A DNA stretch of 64,000 bases from Liolophura sinensis. Taxonomy: Eukaryota; Mollusca; Polyplacophora; Chitonida; Chitonidae. Location: positions 86,575,836 to 86,639,835 of the forward strand of contig NC_088295.1 in NCBI RefSeq assembly GCF_032854445.1. Reading direction: 5' to 3'. Position numbers and translations under genes: made by a program. A model generated the notes under the pieces. That model did not search any database. It was not told the origin of the DNA and was given only the letters and a program-made list of their open reading frames with translations. Positions 10,090-21,600 of the stretch are shown in pieces (position 1 is the stretch's first letter; the number at the start of each line of letters is the position of its first letter).

Positions 10090-11520
10090 GAGTGGACAAG
10101 TACAGTGTCAGTAGTGAAGGATTACACCACATGGGAACTGTGACTGCGGTGTCCGTAATGTGTGACAGTGATAGTCTCACATGGTCAGGTTTTGGTTTTG
10201 ATATGACCGGGTGAGCCATTTGTTGGGTGTTCCTATGCTGTGACAGGGAGAAGTGTTGATATATTGTGGCTGGGTAGGGTGTCAGTAAACTGTGACCATA
10301 TGTTGTGTCTGGAAACCGTGAAAGGGTGTCATATAATGTTACAGTCTGAGGTGGTAGAAAGATGATTTTCTGTAATGGAGTGAGTTCGGTATACTCAGAC
10401 CCAATAGTTTCTGTTTACAGTGACAGGGTGTGGTGTCAGCATGTGAAAGGGTGATGTGTATGGCAAGTTGAACTGCCAGAAGTCTCTTACCAAATAGGAT
10501 CCATGTATACATTGACAGGATGGGGTGTCTGCATACTGTCATACAGTGACCAGTATGTCATCATTTCATGTCAGGGTGGGGTGTCAGTATGTGACAGGGT
10601 GAGGTGTATGGCAAGTTGGACTGCCAGAAGTCTCTTACCAGACAGCATCTATGTATACATTGACAGGGTGGGGTGTCTGCATACTGTCATACTGTGACCA
10701 GTATGTCATTATACCATGTCAGGGTGGGGTGTCAGTACACGGTGACAGGGTGAGGTGTCAGTATGTGACAGGGTGAGGGGTGTGGCAAGTTGGACTGCCA
10801 GAAGTCTCTTACCAGATAGGATCCATGTATACATTGACGGGGTGGGGTGTCTGCATACTGTGACCAGTATGTCATTATACCATGTCAGGGTGGGGTGTCA
10901 GTACACGGTGACAGGGTGAGGTGTCAGTATGTGACAGGGTGAGGGGTGTGGCAAGTTGGACAGCCAGAAGTCTCTTACCAGATAGGATCCATGTATACAT
11001 TGACGAAGTGGGGTGTCTGCATACTGTGACCAGTATGTCATTATACCATGTCAGGGTGGGGTGTCAGTACACGGTGACAGGGTGAGGTGTCAGTATGTGA
11101 CAGGGTGAGGGGTATGGCAAGTTGGACTGCCAGAAGTCTCTTACCAGATAGGATCCATGTATACATTGACGGGGTGGGGTGTCTGCATACTGTGACCAGT
11201 ATGTCATATCATGTCAGGGTGGGGTGTCAGTACTCTTTTTATCCCATAGAATCTCTGTGCTGTGACATGGTGGAGTATCAGTGCTCTCTTATCAGATAGG
11301 ATCTTTATACAGTGACAGGATGAGGTGTCAGTACTCTCTTATCAGATCTCTATATTCTGACAGATGGGGTGTCAGTATTCTCTTAACAGATATGATCTCT
11401 ATACTGTGACACGGTTGGTTGTAGGCTTAGTGTGACACAGTGACCCCTGTGTCATTACACTATGACGGGTGGGGTGTCAGTCCTCTCTTATCAGGATCTC
11501 TATACTGTGACTGAGTGGGA
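10090..11520 (+). repeat. Satellite with about 166-bp higher-order unit
   Basis: The same GTGACAGGGTGGGGTGTC monomer is organised into longer units containing GGCAAGTTGGACTGCCAGAA, AGTCTCTTACCAGATAGGAT, CCATGTATACATTGAC and CAGTATGTCATTATACCATG. The AGTCTCTTACC block lies at 10481, 10629, 10803, 10969 and 11135, giving spacings of 148, 174, 166 and 166 bp. The edges are degenerate monomers. Confidence 0.92.
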
Positions 11521-14500
11521 TGTCGGTATAAAGTAACATTTTAAGTTTGGAACTAACAAATAAGTGTACCCTTAAGATAGCAAAAGACATGTTTTGTAAA
11601 AGAAAGATTTTTTTTATTTTGAATTGTTCATAAATACAATAAATTACTGGGACCTCTGAACACACATTGTACTATCTTGGTGATACTGAATTCCAATGTA
11701 CAGACAAAAATCAAACAAAAACTGTGAACAAACAATGGCACCGATTTGCTGAGTGCAATAACTTAATTAAGAAAATAAAGCTCAGAAACTATACAATAAA
11801 TCCAGGAAAATATTGTGACATGAAGTGTATGGTGATACTAATGTGGAGCTGTTATAGGAAGAGGATCTTTGGTTCAATAGCAACCGTTTAATACAGTCAA
11901 CATGTAGACTATTCATAATTATACAGTGTCCAAAACACATCACATGTAGATTACAAACTGACCAACTTTTAAAACACCTTAGTCAGATGTCCAAACAACC
12001 AACGTACAGGAAGGCCTACATGAAAGTTGTACATACTGTGCCAGTAAACTAACAGGGTTTACAATGGCCTCATCATGCTCATACATGTAAATGTACTGTG
12101 CACAAGAAAATGACTAGAATATAAAACCAAAGTTAACAAATATCCGTACAATTACAGTATTGGTAACAAGGGCCTATTAAACAAACATTACATTTGTGTG
12201 TATTAAAGCAGACTAGAAATGTGACAGGATTACAACATGCATTCATACAACAGGTGTAAACTAGCACCCCTTACGGTGGCTACACGTCGCAGGTTAACAC
12301 GGAAACAAATATGACTAGAATTTCATAAAAACAGATGCCCAGCGACATTAGCAACAACTTTATGAAGGTTTTTTTTCTTTACAAATACAATTGGTGGAAT
12401 GAACATTTGACAGGAGTACGCCATTAACTGATAAAACAAATCTAACCAAGATCCATTTACAATGTATGTAACATATGTAGACTTGGAAATGTCGAGATGT
12501 ATAGAATAAGATCAATGGCCAAATAGCAACAATTACTGAAGGCTTAAATAGGCGTTTACAAGCCTTGTGCGAGTAGATTAATCATTTGACAAAGTTAAAA
12601 CACAGACTGCTTGGACAAAAAATTTCTTTGATTCCCGTTGATTTATTTATTTATTTGATTGGTGTTTTATGCCGTACTCAAGAATATTTCGCTTATATGA
12701 CAGCGATCAGCATTATGGTGGGAGGAAATCCACGACCATTCGCAGGTTGCTGACAGACCTCCCCACACACAGCGGACTCTCATTTGTGACTGTATATTAA
12801 CAAAAAATGACTGCATTTAAATATATGAAATGGATCTGATGATCTATAGCATGGAATATCCAAATGAAAACTCTGGAAAAAAGAAACAGTATCTAACACT
12901 GCAACATTTGTATTTTCTGTACAACACATACATAAATGCTGCAATTAGTTATAAAAGTAAGTAATCTATGGTAAGGCGTGTTTCTGAAGAAATGGAACTG
13001 CTTATTTCATTCCCTAGTTTTTATGTACACAAAAAGACAATTGAACATAACTAAAAATAAACATAAAACACAAATAAAACCTCTGGCGTTTTCATGTCAG
13101 AAAACTTTGTCAATGCAGAAGCTGATTTACTGAATGCTTTATCAAGTCCACTGCACAACAATTCTTAGACAAAATAAAACTGGATTGTTTTTTTGTGCTG
13201 TACATGTACTTACACAATGCACACTGCTTGGGGACTTCGGCATACATGTAATACATTGTTTAGGATTTTTACCGGGGTTTTGGTGAATAAAGCAATAATA
13301 AAAAAAACAAACAGTCACATTCATTTTAGTTTCTCAAGTTTCTTTCCATTTCCAAATGTTGTAATGTGACAGTTATTCTACAAAATTGTTTCTGTAGAAC
13401 TGTTCTGAATGAGATATTTACAGAAAACTCAAGACTTATCTTAAAGTAGTACAGAACTGTCAATGATTGGCTGGTGTGAGAGACAGGCAAGTTCTGATCA
13501 AGTTGAATTTTGGGTACTGTACATTTATTTAAGTGTGGCCAAAGTTACAGACTTTGACCAACAAAATTCTATCTTAGCGCTCAGCCAATCGGTGTTGGTT
13601 CTGCACCTCTTTAATCAGCCTTAGTTTATAAATAAAGAACTACGAGTTTATACAAAAAATGTCTAAATCCAAATAAATATGTATAATACATTGATATCCC
13701 AGATATCATTTTCATAATGTGAAACGGTTAGGCATAGACGTCTACATGAACAAAAGACAGTTCCATATGTCATGCTTCATTGTGGAAAAGGTTGTAACAC
13801 TCTGATGAACCAATGACTATAATACACCATCTAGTTGCACAGGAAGGATCTTCTTGTATATTGCCAGTGAGGTATTAAAATAGGTGTTTCTTGCCACAAC
13901 CATTGTTTTCAAAACGTATATAACGAAATGTAATATGTAGCACCTTAACTGTTAGAATCTGTAGTGACACAAATCTCAATGTTAGCACTGGAGATTATGA
14001 CAGTAACTTCCTGTGGCCACAGCAATAACATGCATTAAGTGTATTGTTACCTTTGTTAAACAACCTGGAGTTTCACCATGTAATGATTACATATTTAATT
14101 AAAAGTCAGCACCATGAAGTTTTAACCACATTTACACAAAGGCACCAAAAGCCAGAGATTGCATTATATATCATGACTATGTTCATGGTAAATGCCATTC
14201 CCCAAAATTTACTCCAAAAATAGCAAGCAGAAAATAGTATGCCTAAAACAAGAAAAGCTCTGCACAAGCTAGAAAAGCATTAATCTTGACAAGTGATATC
14301 TTAATTTTGCCAACAGACTACACCTGAATCTATTTACAAATTCTAGAGACTCTGTTTTAGTTTTAGAGCAGTCCAGGACAAGTCACATATAGTAATGTTG
14401 AGAAATTGTTCAGAAATGTGTTAACAAACAATGAAGAGCCATTCTTGACAAAGAGCAGCCATGCTGAAAACTTATACATAAAGACTTTAAGATATAAATT

Positions 14501-14930
14501 CCATTTATGGTGACTGATGTACAACCTTAGATAATTTTTGTCAAATACTAAGTCAGTGCTCAAATAGTACCATTGCATGGAAATAAATAGCATGGTCTCA
14601 ATAAAATGGTCAAATCTTTATTGGATGTGTTTGAAGATTGGAATTATTACATGTGCTGCTTGATATAGTCACATCTTAAGGTGTACGATTCAAATAATCC
14701 TCATCAAACTAGCTCTCTGCACATAGGTTTTACTCATTGGGTTTTTCTTCATCAAATTATATCCAGTGATGATAAATCAGGAGTCAATGAGCGAGTTCTT
14801 ACCCAGAGAGCTTCCACTAAGAAGTCTATTTGCCTTCACCCATTAGAATTATTTCTAGCTAAGTTTGGTCTTGATCAAAGACTATCAAAGAATCTTGCTT
14901 TTTCAGATTATTAATCATTTACAGACAAAA
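11520..14930. other. Intergenic DNA, no gene seen
   Basis: AT-rich sequence between the satellite and the Sema5 3' region. It holds one SINE copy (12641-12775). Part of it may be the Sema5 3' UTR, since on the minus strand several AATAAA-type hexamers (plus-strand TTTATT, e.g. 14961, 15034) follow the stop; none can be chosen. Confidence 0.55.
12641..12775 (-). mobile_element. SINE, 5'-truncated, minus orientation
   Basis: Begins with the reverse-complement tail ATTTATTTATTTATTTGATT, then GGTGTTTTATGCCGTACTCA, AGAATATTTCGCTTATA, and AGCATTATGGTGGGAGGAAA. It ends near the GCAGGTTGCTGACAGACC block and lacks the tRNA-like head. Confidence 0.88.
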
Positions 14931-14934
14931 GAGT

Positions 14935-15300
14935 TTTCCCTCCAAAAATTTGTCCATGGATTTATTTTCACAGAGTACAAATTTTTATGAAAAAATCTGC
15001 TATTACTCAAGAGTTCTCTAAAAAGTAAATTCATTTATTTTCACAGATTACAAATTGTTCACAGCAAATTTTTTCATTTCACCTAAAAGTTTTCTCATAT
15101 TTAAGTTTGTTTGTAGCCAAGTTTGCTGTTACAAAGAGCTTTCACCCAAAAGTTTTTCCAGGAATTTACTCTCACAGATTAATAATTTTTATGGCCAAGT
15201 TTTTTTCAAATTTTTTCACCCAAAAATGTATTCATGGATTTACATTCACAGATTACAAATCATTTATGGCCAAGTTTGTTCTCATTGGTGAGTTTTTCTT
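14935..15300 (-). repeat. Degenerate repeat spanning Sema5 stop codon and 3' UTR
   Basis: On the minus strand the terminal coding stretch AACTTGGCCATAAATGATTT plus stop TAA and TCTGTGA recurs as AACTTGGCCATAAAAATTAT, then AACTTGGCTACAAACAAACT and weaker copies, each followed by AATCTGTGA and (A/C)TTTTGGGTGAAA blocks. Four or five copies of about 75-95 bp, strongly diverged. Confidence 0.7.
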
Positions 15301-15653
15301 GTCTGAGTTTCTCTTCATGGAGTTACGCTTGAGTGTTGCCTCCTTGACAGTCATCTTGTCCTTGTTGAGTGAGTTACAGCTGTAGAAGCGGTTGTTCAGA
15401 TTGATGTTGAGGAAGTTCAAACTCGGCTCAGATGGCATCGGGTACAATGAGTTCTTGCGATGGTCATACCTGTTGTTCTTCAGATCAAGATTGTTTTTCT
15501 TTTGAGCTTTTCCCTGTCGCTGAACATACAGAACCACGCCCACAGATACCACTCCACCAATCACAAAAGAGATCATTCCCACGGCAATGAGATGGACCGC
15601 CTCAAAGCTAGTCACATTTGCCTTCTCGCGAACACTTGCCAGAACTCCAATAC
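15253..15653 (-). CDS. Sema5: Sema5 last exon: membrane helix and cytoplasmic tail
   Basis: After acceptor TTGTTGCAG the exon encodes GIGVLASVREKANVTSFEAV, then the helix HLIAVGMISFVIGGVVSVGV (about 15526-15594), then VQRQ and a tail. HLIAVG matches SEMA5A (HMIAVGLSS). The tail is Lys/Asn/Ser-rich, with NSLYPMPSEPSLNFLN and the repeated KRNSMKRNSDKKNS, which could be phosphorylation sites. Stop TAA at 15253-15255. The last codons NLAINDL lie inside a degenerate tandem repeat that continues into the 3' UTR. Confidence 0.93.
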
Positions 15654-18600
15654 CTGCAACAAATGATGCATTTGTACATGTGGGAATGGTTTGAAACACT
15701 GACTGCAGGATTCTCTTCCATAGAGAGATTTGGGCACAAAGACCACCTTCACCACACCGGTCATTCGGGAATCAGATGTGGGTGTATGCCATCTATACGT
15801 AATGATGATTGTGCTACTTAAATGGGAAATCTCTTCATAAACATGTCTTAGAGGTCAAGGATTAATTAAGTATCTGTGGAACTCAATGGTGAAGACAAGA
15901 AATTCTTCAGAACAAAGCGATTCCAAACAACAAATCACATTCAAAGACATTCATAATGAGGGACACCAAATGGTTCCTGGAAGGTTCTGAAAGTTTTGGA
16001 TTGCCATCAGTTTCTCAATCAATCCCAGCAGTGGTGCAAAATAACATTTGTATTCTCTGCACAGGTGTCATATACTATGTAAGATGCAAAGCTAAAAGCT
16101 GACAGACCATTTTCTGATTACAGACTATTTATTAACAGTAAAATCAAAACTTCATTTCATCTCCAAAATTTTCATATGTAGGATTTGGAAATTAAGACAT
16201 GGTAATTTCTCAGCAGATCATCTGCATTGAAGCTTAGTGGGAGTTTCTATTATCCTGTGCAGATATTTTTCCTCCATGGACCATGGATCTTCAAAGAATG
16301 TAAACCTAATATTAAGTGGTTCTACAGGAACCTACCCAAATCGGGGTCCACATGTATACATTGTTGTTTGACCACTTCCTCTTCCATGCAGTGTTCCCCA
16401 TTATGTGATCTGGGGGTGGTAGAGTGGGGTGTGCCATTTCCAGCATCATGGGGGTGACATGGCTTGTATCTATGGCGATACTGAACATGATCTCTCGTGC
16501 ATGGCGACCAATGACTCCATTCTCCAGCTCCATGTATGGGTGCGTCTGCCACTGTACAAATGAATCATGTTTTCTCATTACAAATTAATTTGAAAGAGAG
16601 CTAGTGCCTTAAGCTGAAAAGTGAAATTGAAATTATGACTAAGTGAATATTTCATAGCAATCAGAAAATCTGTCTGAACTTATGAACATACAATATAATC
16701 AGTCTTGCATTTATTGTAAAATGTATGTATTTCTTTGGTCAATTAAAACAACTAAAACATTAAAAACTGTGAATTGATATATTTCAACTAAACTTTCTAA
16801 TTATTAAACAGATGCACAAATCCTGACAAGTGATTTCTTGTGGAAATACCAGTCTGTTGAAGCAGAAGAGACCTGACCTGGGCAGTTAGGATTCTCACAG
16901 ACGACCGTCTCCTGGCTTTGACCCGGACACCCTTTGGAAAAGTTAGATTGCGAATGAGAGGACTGGCAGAGGCGGGTACGTTTCTGAACTCCCTGACCAC
17001 ATGACACCGAGCAGGAAGACAACTCTGACCAGCAGGACCATATCCCTTCAGTAAACAGAAAAACGCACTTCTAACAGCCACGTAAAACATTCATGAAACG
17101 TAACTGTTGAATGGTGGTAAATGTGCAGTATTTAAGCTAATAATGCGGCATTGTAAAAAAACATTTAACACAGTTATTTTTGTCAGCCATTTTGCAGTGA
17201 AGACAGATATGAATTGGGGTCAGCATAGCAACAAGACAAGCCCCCCCCCCCCACTTCACTATTTTCCCATCATTAAATCCATTTTTATCCCCTAAGATGA
17301 AGACTGAAATACTTTTTTTTCCACCTGGACAAAAACAGATTACCAGTACAACAAAACATCTTATAACTTTAAGAACCTTAAGAATACCGTTGTTTGACAC
17401 ACTAACATGTACCTTGACACACCATGTACTTACCTTGACAAGAGTGTTGGTTGCAGTGTCTAGCCTCCACAGCATGACCCTGACATTCCTGCCCGTCCCC
17501 GCTCGCTGTTGGGTTGTCACATTGTCTGCGTCGCCATTGTAAGCCTCCATCACATGGCTGGTCACAATCGTTCCAATCTGACCAATCAGACCAGCTGCCA
17601 TCAACATTATCCACCAATGGAAGATCTGAAGAAGGACATAGGACACATTTCATATAAATATCCAAATATGTGGTCTGTGCTTTATGTCCCAACATTTCTG
17701 TGGAAGTGTTCGAAGTAATTTCAAATAAACATGTATCTATAACAGTATTGCTAATGTATAAATGATTCTTAGTATAAATGATGAACTACACCACAGAAAA
17801 CACAATTTGCTACCAAAGATAGGCATGTTAATTCCTGGTATATCCTTGAATCATGAGGTAATACTTTGCGGTTCACTTCTTTCAAAACAGCCTTTCAAAA
17901 AGGACAAGAAATTTTTCACGGGAACAACTGAACTCAAACTTAGGCGTGCTGACCACTGTGCACACTTGAAAGCTGTGAAATATGTTCAGAATTAGCAAAC
18001 TGTTAGTATCAGGACTGATGAAAAGGGTATAAACATGGACGACATACACAGTATTCTGCTACAAACCACATGCTTGTTACAATGCACGGACATGAGCACC
18101 CTGAAGATTAGTACATGTAGACTGTCAGACAGAGACTTCAGCTGCATATGGGTACAGGAGTATCAGAAGCCAACCAAACACATGCACCAAAAACTCACCA
18201 CAAAAAGCCAGAAGAAGCATACAGAAACTGTTAGTTCAGGAATATGTAAATACCCCCAAAAAAAACTGTATCCAGGGAATGATTTTTTTTTATTCTCTCA
18301 AAAACAAAGTGTTACACTGATTGATGGTGATTAACAAGTCAGGGATGCCATCTTGAATTTCCGTAGACTGGGCAATGTGGTGAGTCTTTGGTAGGTTATA
18401 GGTGGATGAGAAGAAAGTTATATGGTTATCATGGGATTATAATGATAATAAAACTGTGGCAAGAGAAATTCAAAGTCATCTTACCTCTGGATTTTCGAGC
18501 GAGCCCAACCTGCCAGATAATTACCTAAAACCATTGTCACATTCCCCAGTTTTGTCCAGTCCCCAGAAATTCCAAGATGGCAGAACAATTCTTTGACCAA

Positions 18601-21600
18601 AACCATTGACTGACATTTCCCCCAGTTTTGTTCTGTCTGCAGAAATTTGATGATGGCTGCACAATTGTTTTAAATAAGTCATTGTCACACTCTCCATTTT
18701 ATCCAATCCAAAGAAATTCTCAGGCTACGGCGGGACTGCTTCAATTAAAAAAACACCGTTACATTTCTCCCTTTAATCCAGCTCCTTGAAATTCCAAGAT
18801 GATTGCAGAACTGTTATATCTAAAACACTGTGATATTCGCCATTTTAATCTAACCCACAGAAATTTCAAGATGGCTGCTGAGCTGCTGGACTCAAACCAC
18901 ATCCAAATTCCTAATTTTGTCTGCTCCACAAAAATTCCAGCATGGATACACAGCTGTTTGACCTAAATCACTGCAATGTGCACATCTTGTAGTCTTGTTC
19001 AATCCACAGAAACTCCAAAATGGCTTAGGAATTCCTCAAGTAAATGGCCCTTTACATCATAGTGATAGCTGTATATTTTTTTGCCTGTAACCTTTTTTTG
19101 TTCATGTGCATTTTGTATCCTGAGCAATTCTTGGCTCTTATCCAAGTTTACATCATCAAACACTTCAATTAGCATACATATATTTGAAGGTGGCATGGTA
19201 ACCCTATAATATGTCAAAATAGAAAAGGGAAACAAATGAACAGACCAATGGATGTGTAGCTTTGAATACAGATTGCATGAAAAAGCTATCTGTGTTAGTC
19301 AGGTAAAAAGGTGGAATTCTTCATCCACGTCTTTGACACAAACAATCACCACTGACCTTTGCAGCTTTCTGACACCATCTGCTAGCATTCAGCAAAGTGA
19401 CAGTCAATGTTTCATTGTTTACAGATGTTACATGTCATATCCTAAACAATTATGTATGTTGTTTCTCATGACAACCACAGCAAATAGAAAGCTTTGATAT
19501 ATGGTATTTGTTGTGCAGATGCATAGCCCTATGATGAACAACTTTGCCTTTCATTCAACAGCTACAAAAGCAAATCATGTGTTAAAAAACTGTTTTCTTT
19601 CCATCATCCGATGTCTTCAGTGTGGTGAGATCTTGGAAATTGTCTTCATTCTTTGCATTCCAACCGTTCGCAAAAGGCACTCTCCTACAATGATTAGCAC
19701 CAAACTCTGTATATATTTTATTGGTTGGCACTGTTCCATTTTGCAAGCACTGGAGTCTGGGTGTTGAGAGCAATCTGTGATGGCTCCACTACTGTCAGGT
19801 CACCTGTTTGCAATTCTCTTTGACTACCGGCACTTGAGTACCTGGCAAATTTTATGATACTTATTGACTCTGTGAAGGAGTGATTAATCTTTAAGAGGTT
19901 ACCCTTGTCAGGTCTTTATGGTGGTGTAAGTATTTGTGCCATGCTTCACAGCATATTGCACATTAAATGTACACCGTATACAAGGTTTCCCAGCAAACAA
20001 TAACATCCATCACCTCAGGCTCATCCGCTTCCCTAATATACTTTGGCTCCTTTTTTTTCTACCTGACAAGCAGCAATCAGTGTTTCATTGAGGTAAACAC
20101 TTCATCTGGGAGTGATTATCCTCATTAACTGAAGCCAAGGCATAAGGTCATCTGCTCCGCTCTCTGAACAGCCGCTCTCTTAGATGCTCAAATTGAAATC
20201 GGTTTGCGTCATAGAAACTTCCGCAGTTGTTTATGGCCAGAGGATTCGGTTCCAGACTCAGCTGTTACTCGAGGAAGTAATTTCCTGAGACTCTTAGCTC
20301 TACCAACAGAGGCTGGAGCTGGTTGCAACCTTACCTTTCAGCTTTACATGGTTTTTAATTTCTTCCAAACAATACCTGTCTTGATGGGATCAGAAGCAAT
20401 TTGTCTGATGGCTGTACCACCATCCTGTAACGGAAAATCAATCAAGGGGGTAGGGGATGTCTACCAGACCCCCTTACAGAGAAGCTGTCATCAGGCTTAG
20501 AGAGGCTGAATCCTGACAGTTTATCCTGTATCTCTACCCACAACTTCCTGCCATATCTTTCCCTTTCTGTCTGAGATACAGTCTAACCTATCGGACAAGC
20601 CACAGTATACAGGGTACCATGACTCCTCGCTCTTTTACTACACGTAAATGTGGCAGATCTCACACCTTCGTGTACATGTAAACCCCCCAGCCAACCCAAA
20701 CATATCAAAGTAGTCACATGATCTATATCAGACAGCCACAGCTACTACTAGCCTAGTCTTAGTCCTAGCATACATGTATATATCATCTCACAACAGATAA
20801 GGTAACACAACACCAGGTTGACACTTTATGGTGTGCTGACAGATATACACTGTCAGATTCATTGATTTTTCATTGCAAATATTGAAATGGTGGAATATCA
20901 TGCCAAAAGGAGCTTTGTAATACATCCTCTATCTTCAGAGCTCTTCTAATACTGTCTACTAGGACTATCCAATTTGTTTTTCCACAAGTGATATGGAAAA
21001 CGGGCAAAGTTGATCAACAAAGACAACAAAACATCCCAGATTAATCAGACTTAACAAATCTCATTTTTAATCATGTCCACATGTAGTATTTACACGGCTT
21101 TTCTGTACGATAGGCCCAGTGTTACACCAGTCACATCAAACACTTGTTCTGGGAGACAACTATCAAGCTTCAGAGAGCTTCTGACATTAACAACAGTCTC
21201 CATCCAAGGGAAGAACTAATATCAACAGTCTTGTAGACACCATGAAGGGGGTCACAGAATAGCAACAACATATCATTCACATAAAGTGGTCACTCCAGTG
21301 AAGCAAGAGAATGTTTGACCAGCTACCAGTTTGTTAAAACACCATGTACCGTACACTACTCACAAACAATGATTTTGTGTGTAGAGAAATTTCAATAGAA
21401 CTTCTTCAGAAATGTAAATTTAAAGTGTCAACAGATGACACAACAACCAAAAGTGCATGTAGGTCAGTCATACAGAGTAACCATACACTAGTCTGTATAG
21501 CTAGATGTCACAAACCATTGTTGACATGTTGATAGGGCTTTTAATAATGGTATCAGAATAGGATTAACTTGCTTTTTAACACCACCTGGATATTCTGACA

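Noticed and set aside
7955-11520. CRISPR-like array
   Set aside because: Repeats are directly adjacent without unique spacers, and the DNA is eukaryotic.
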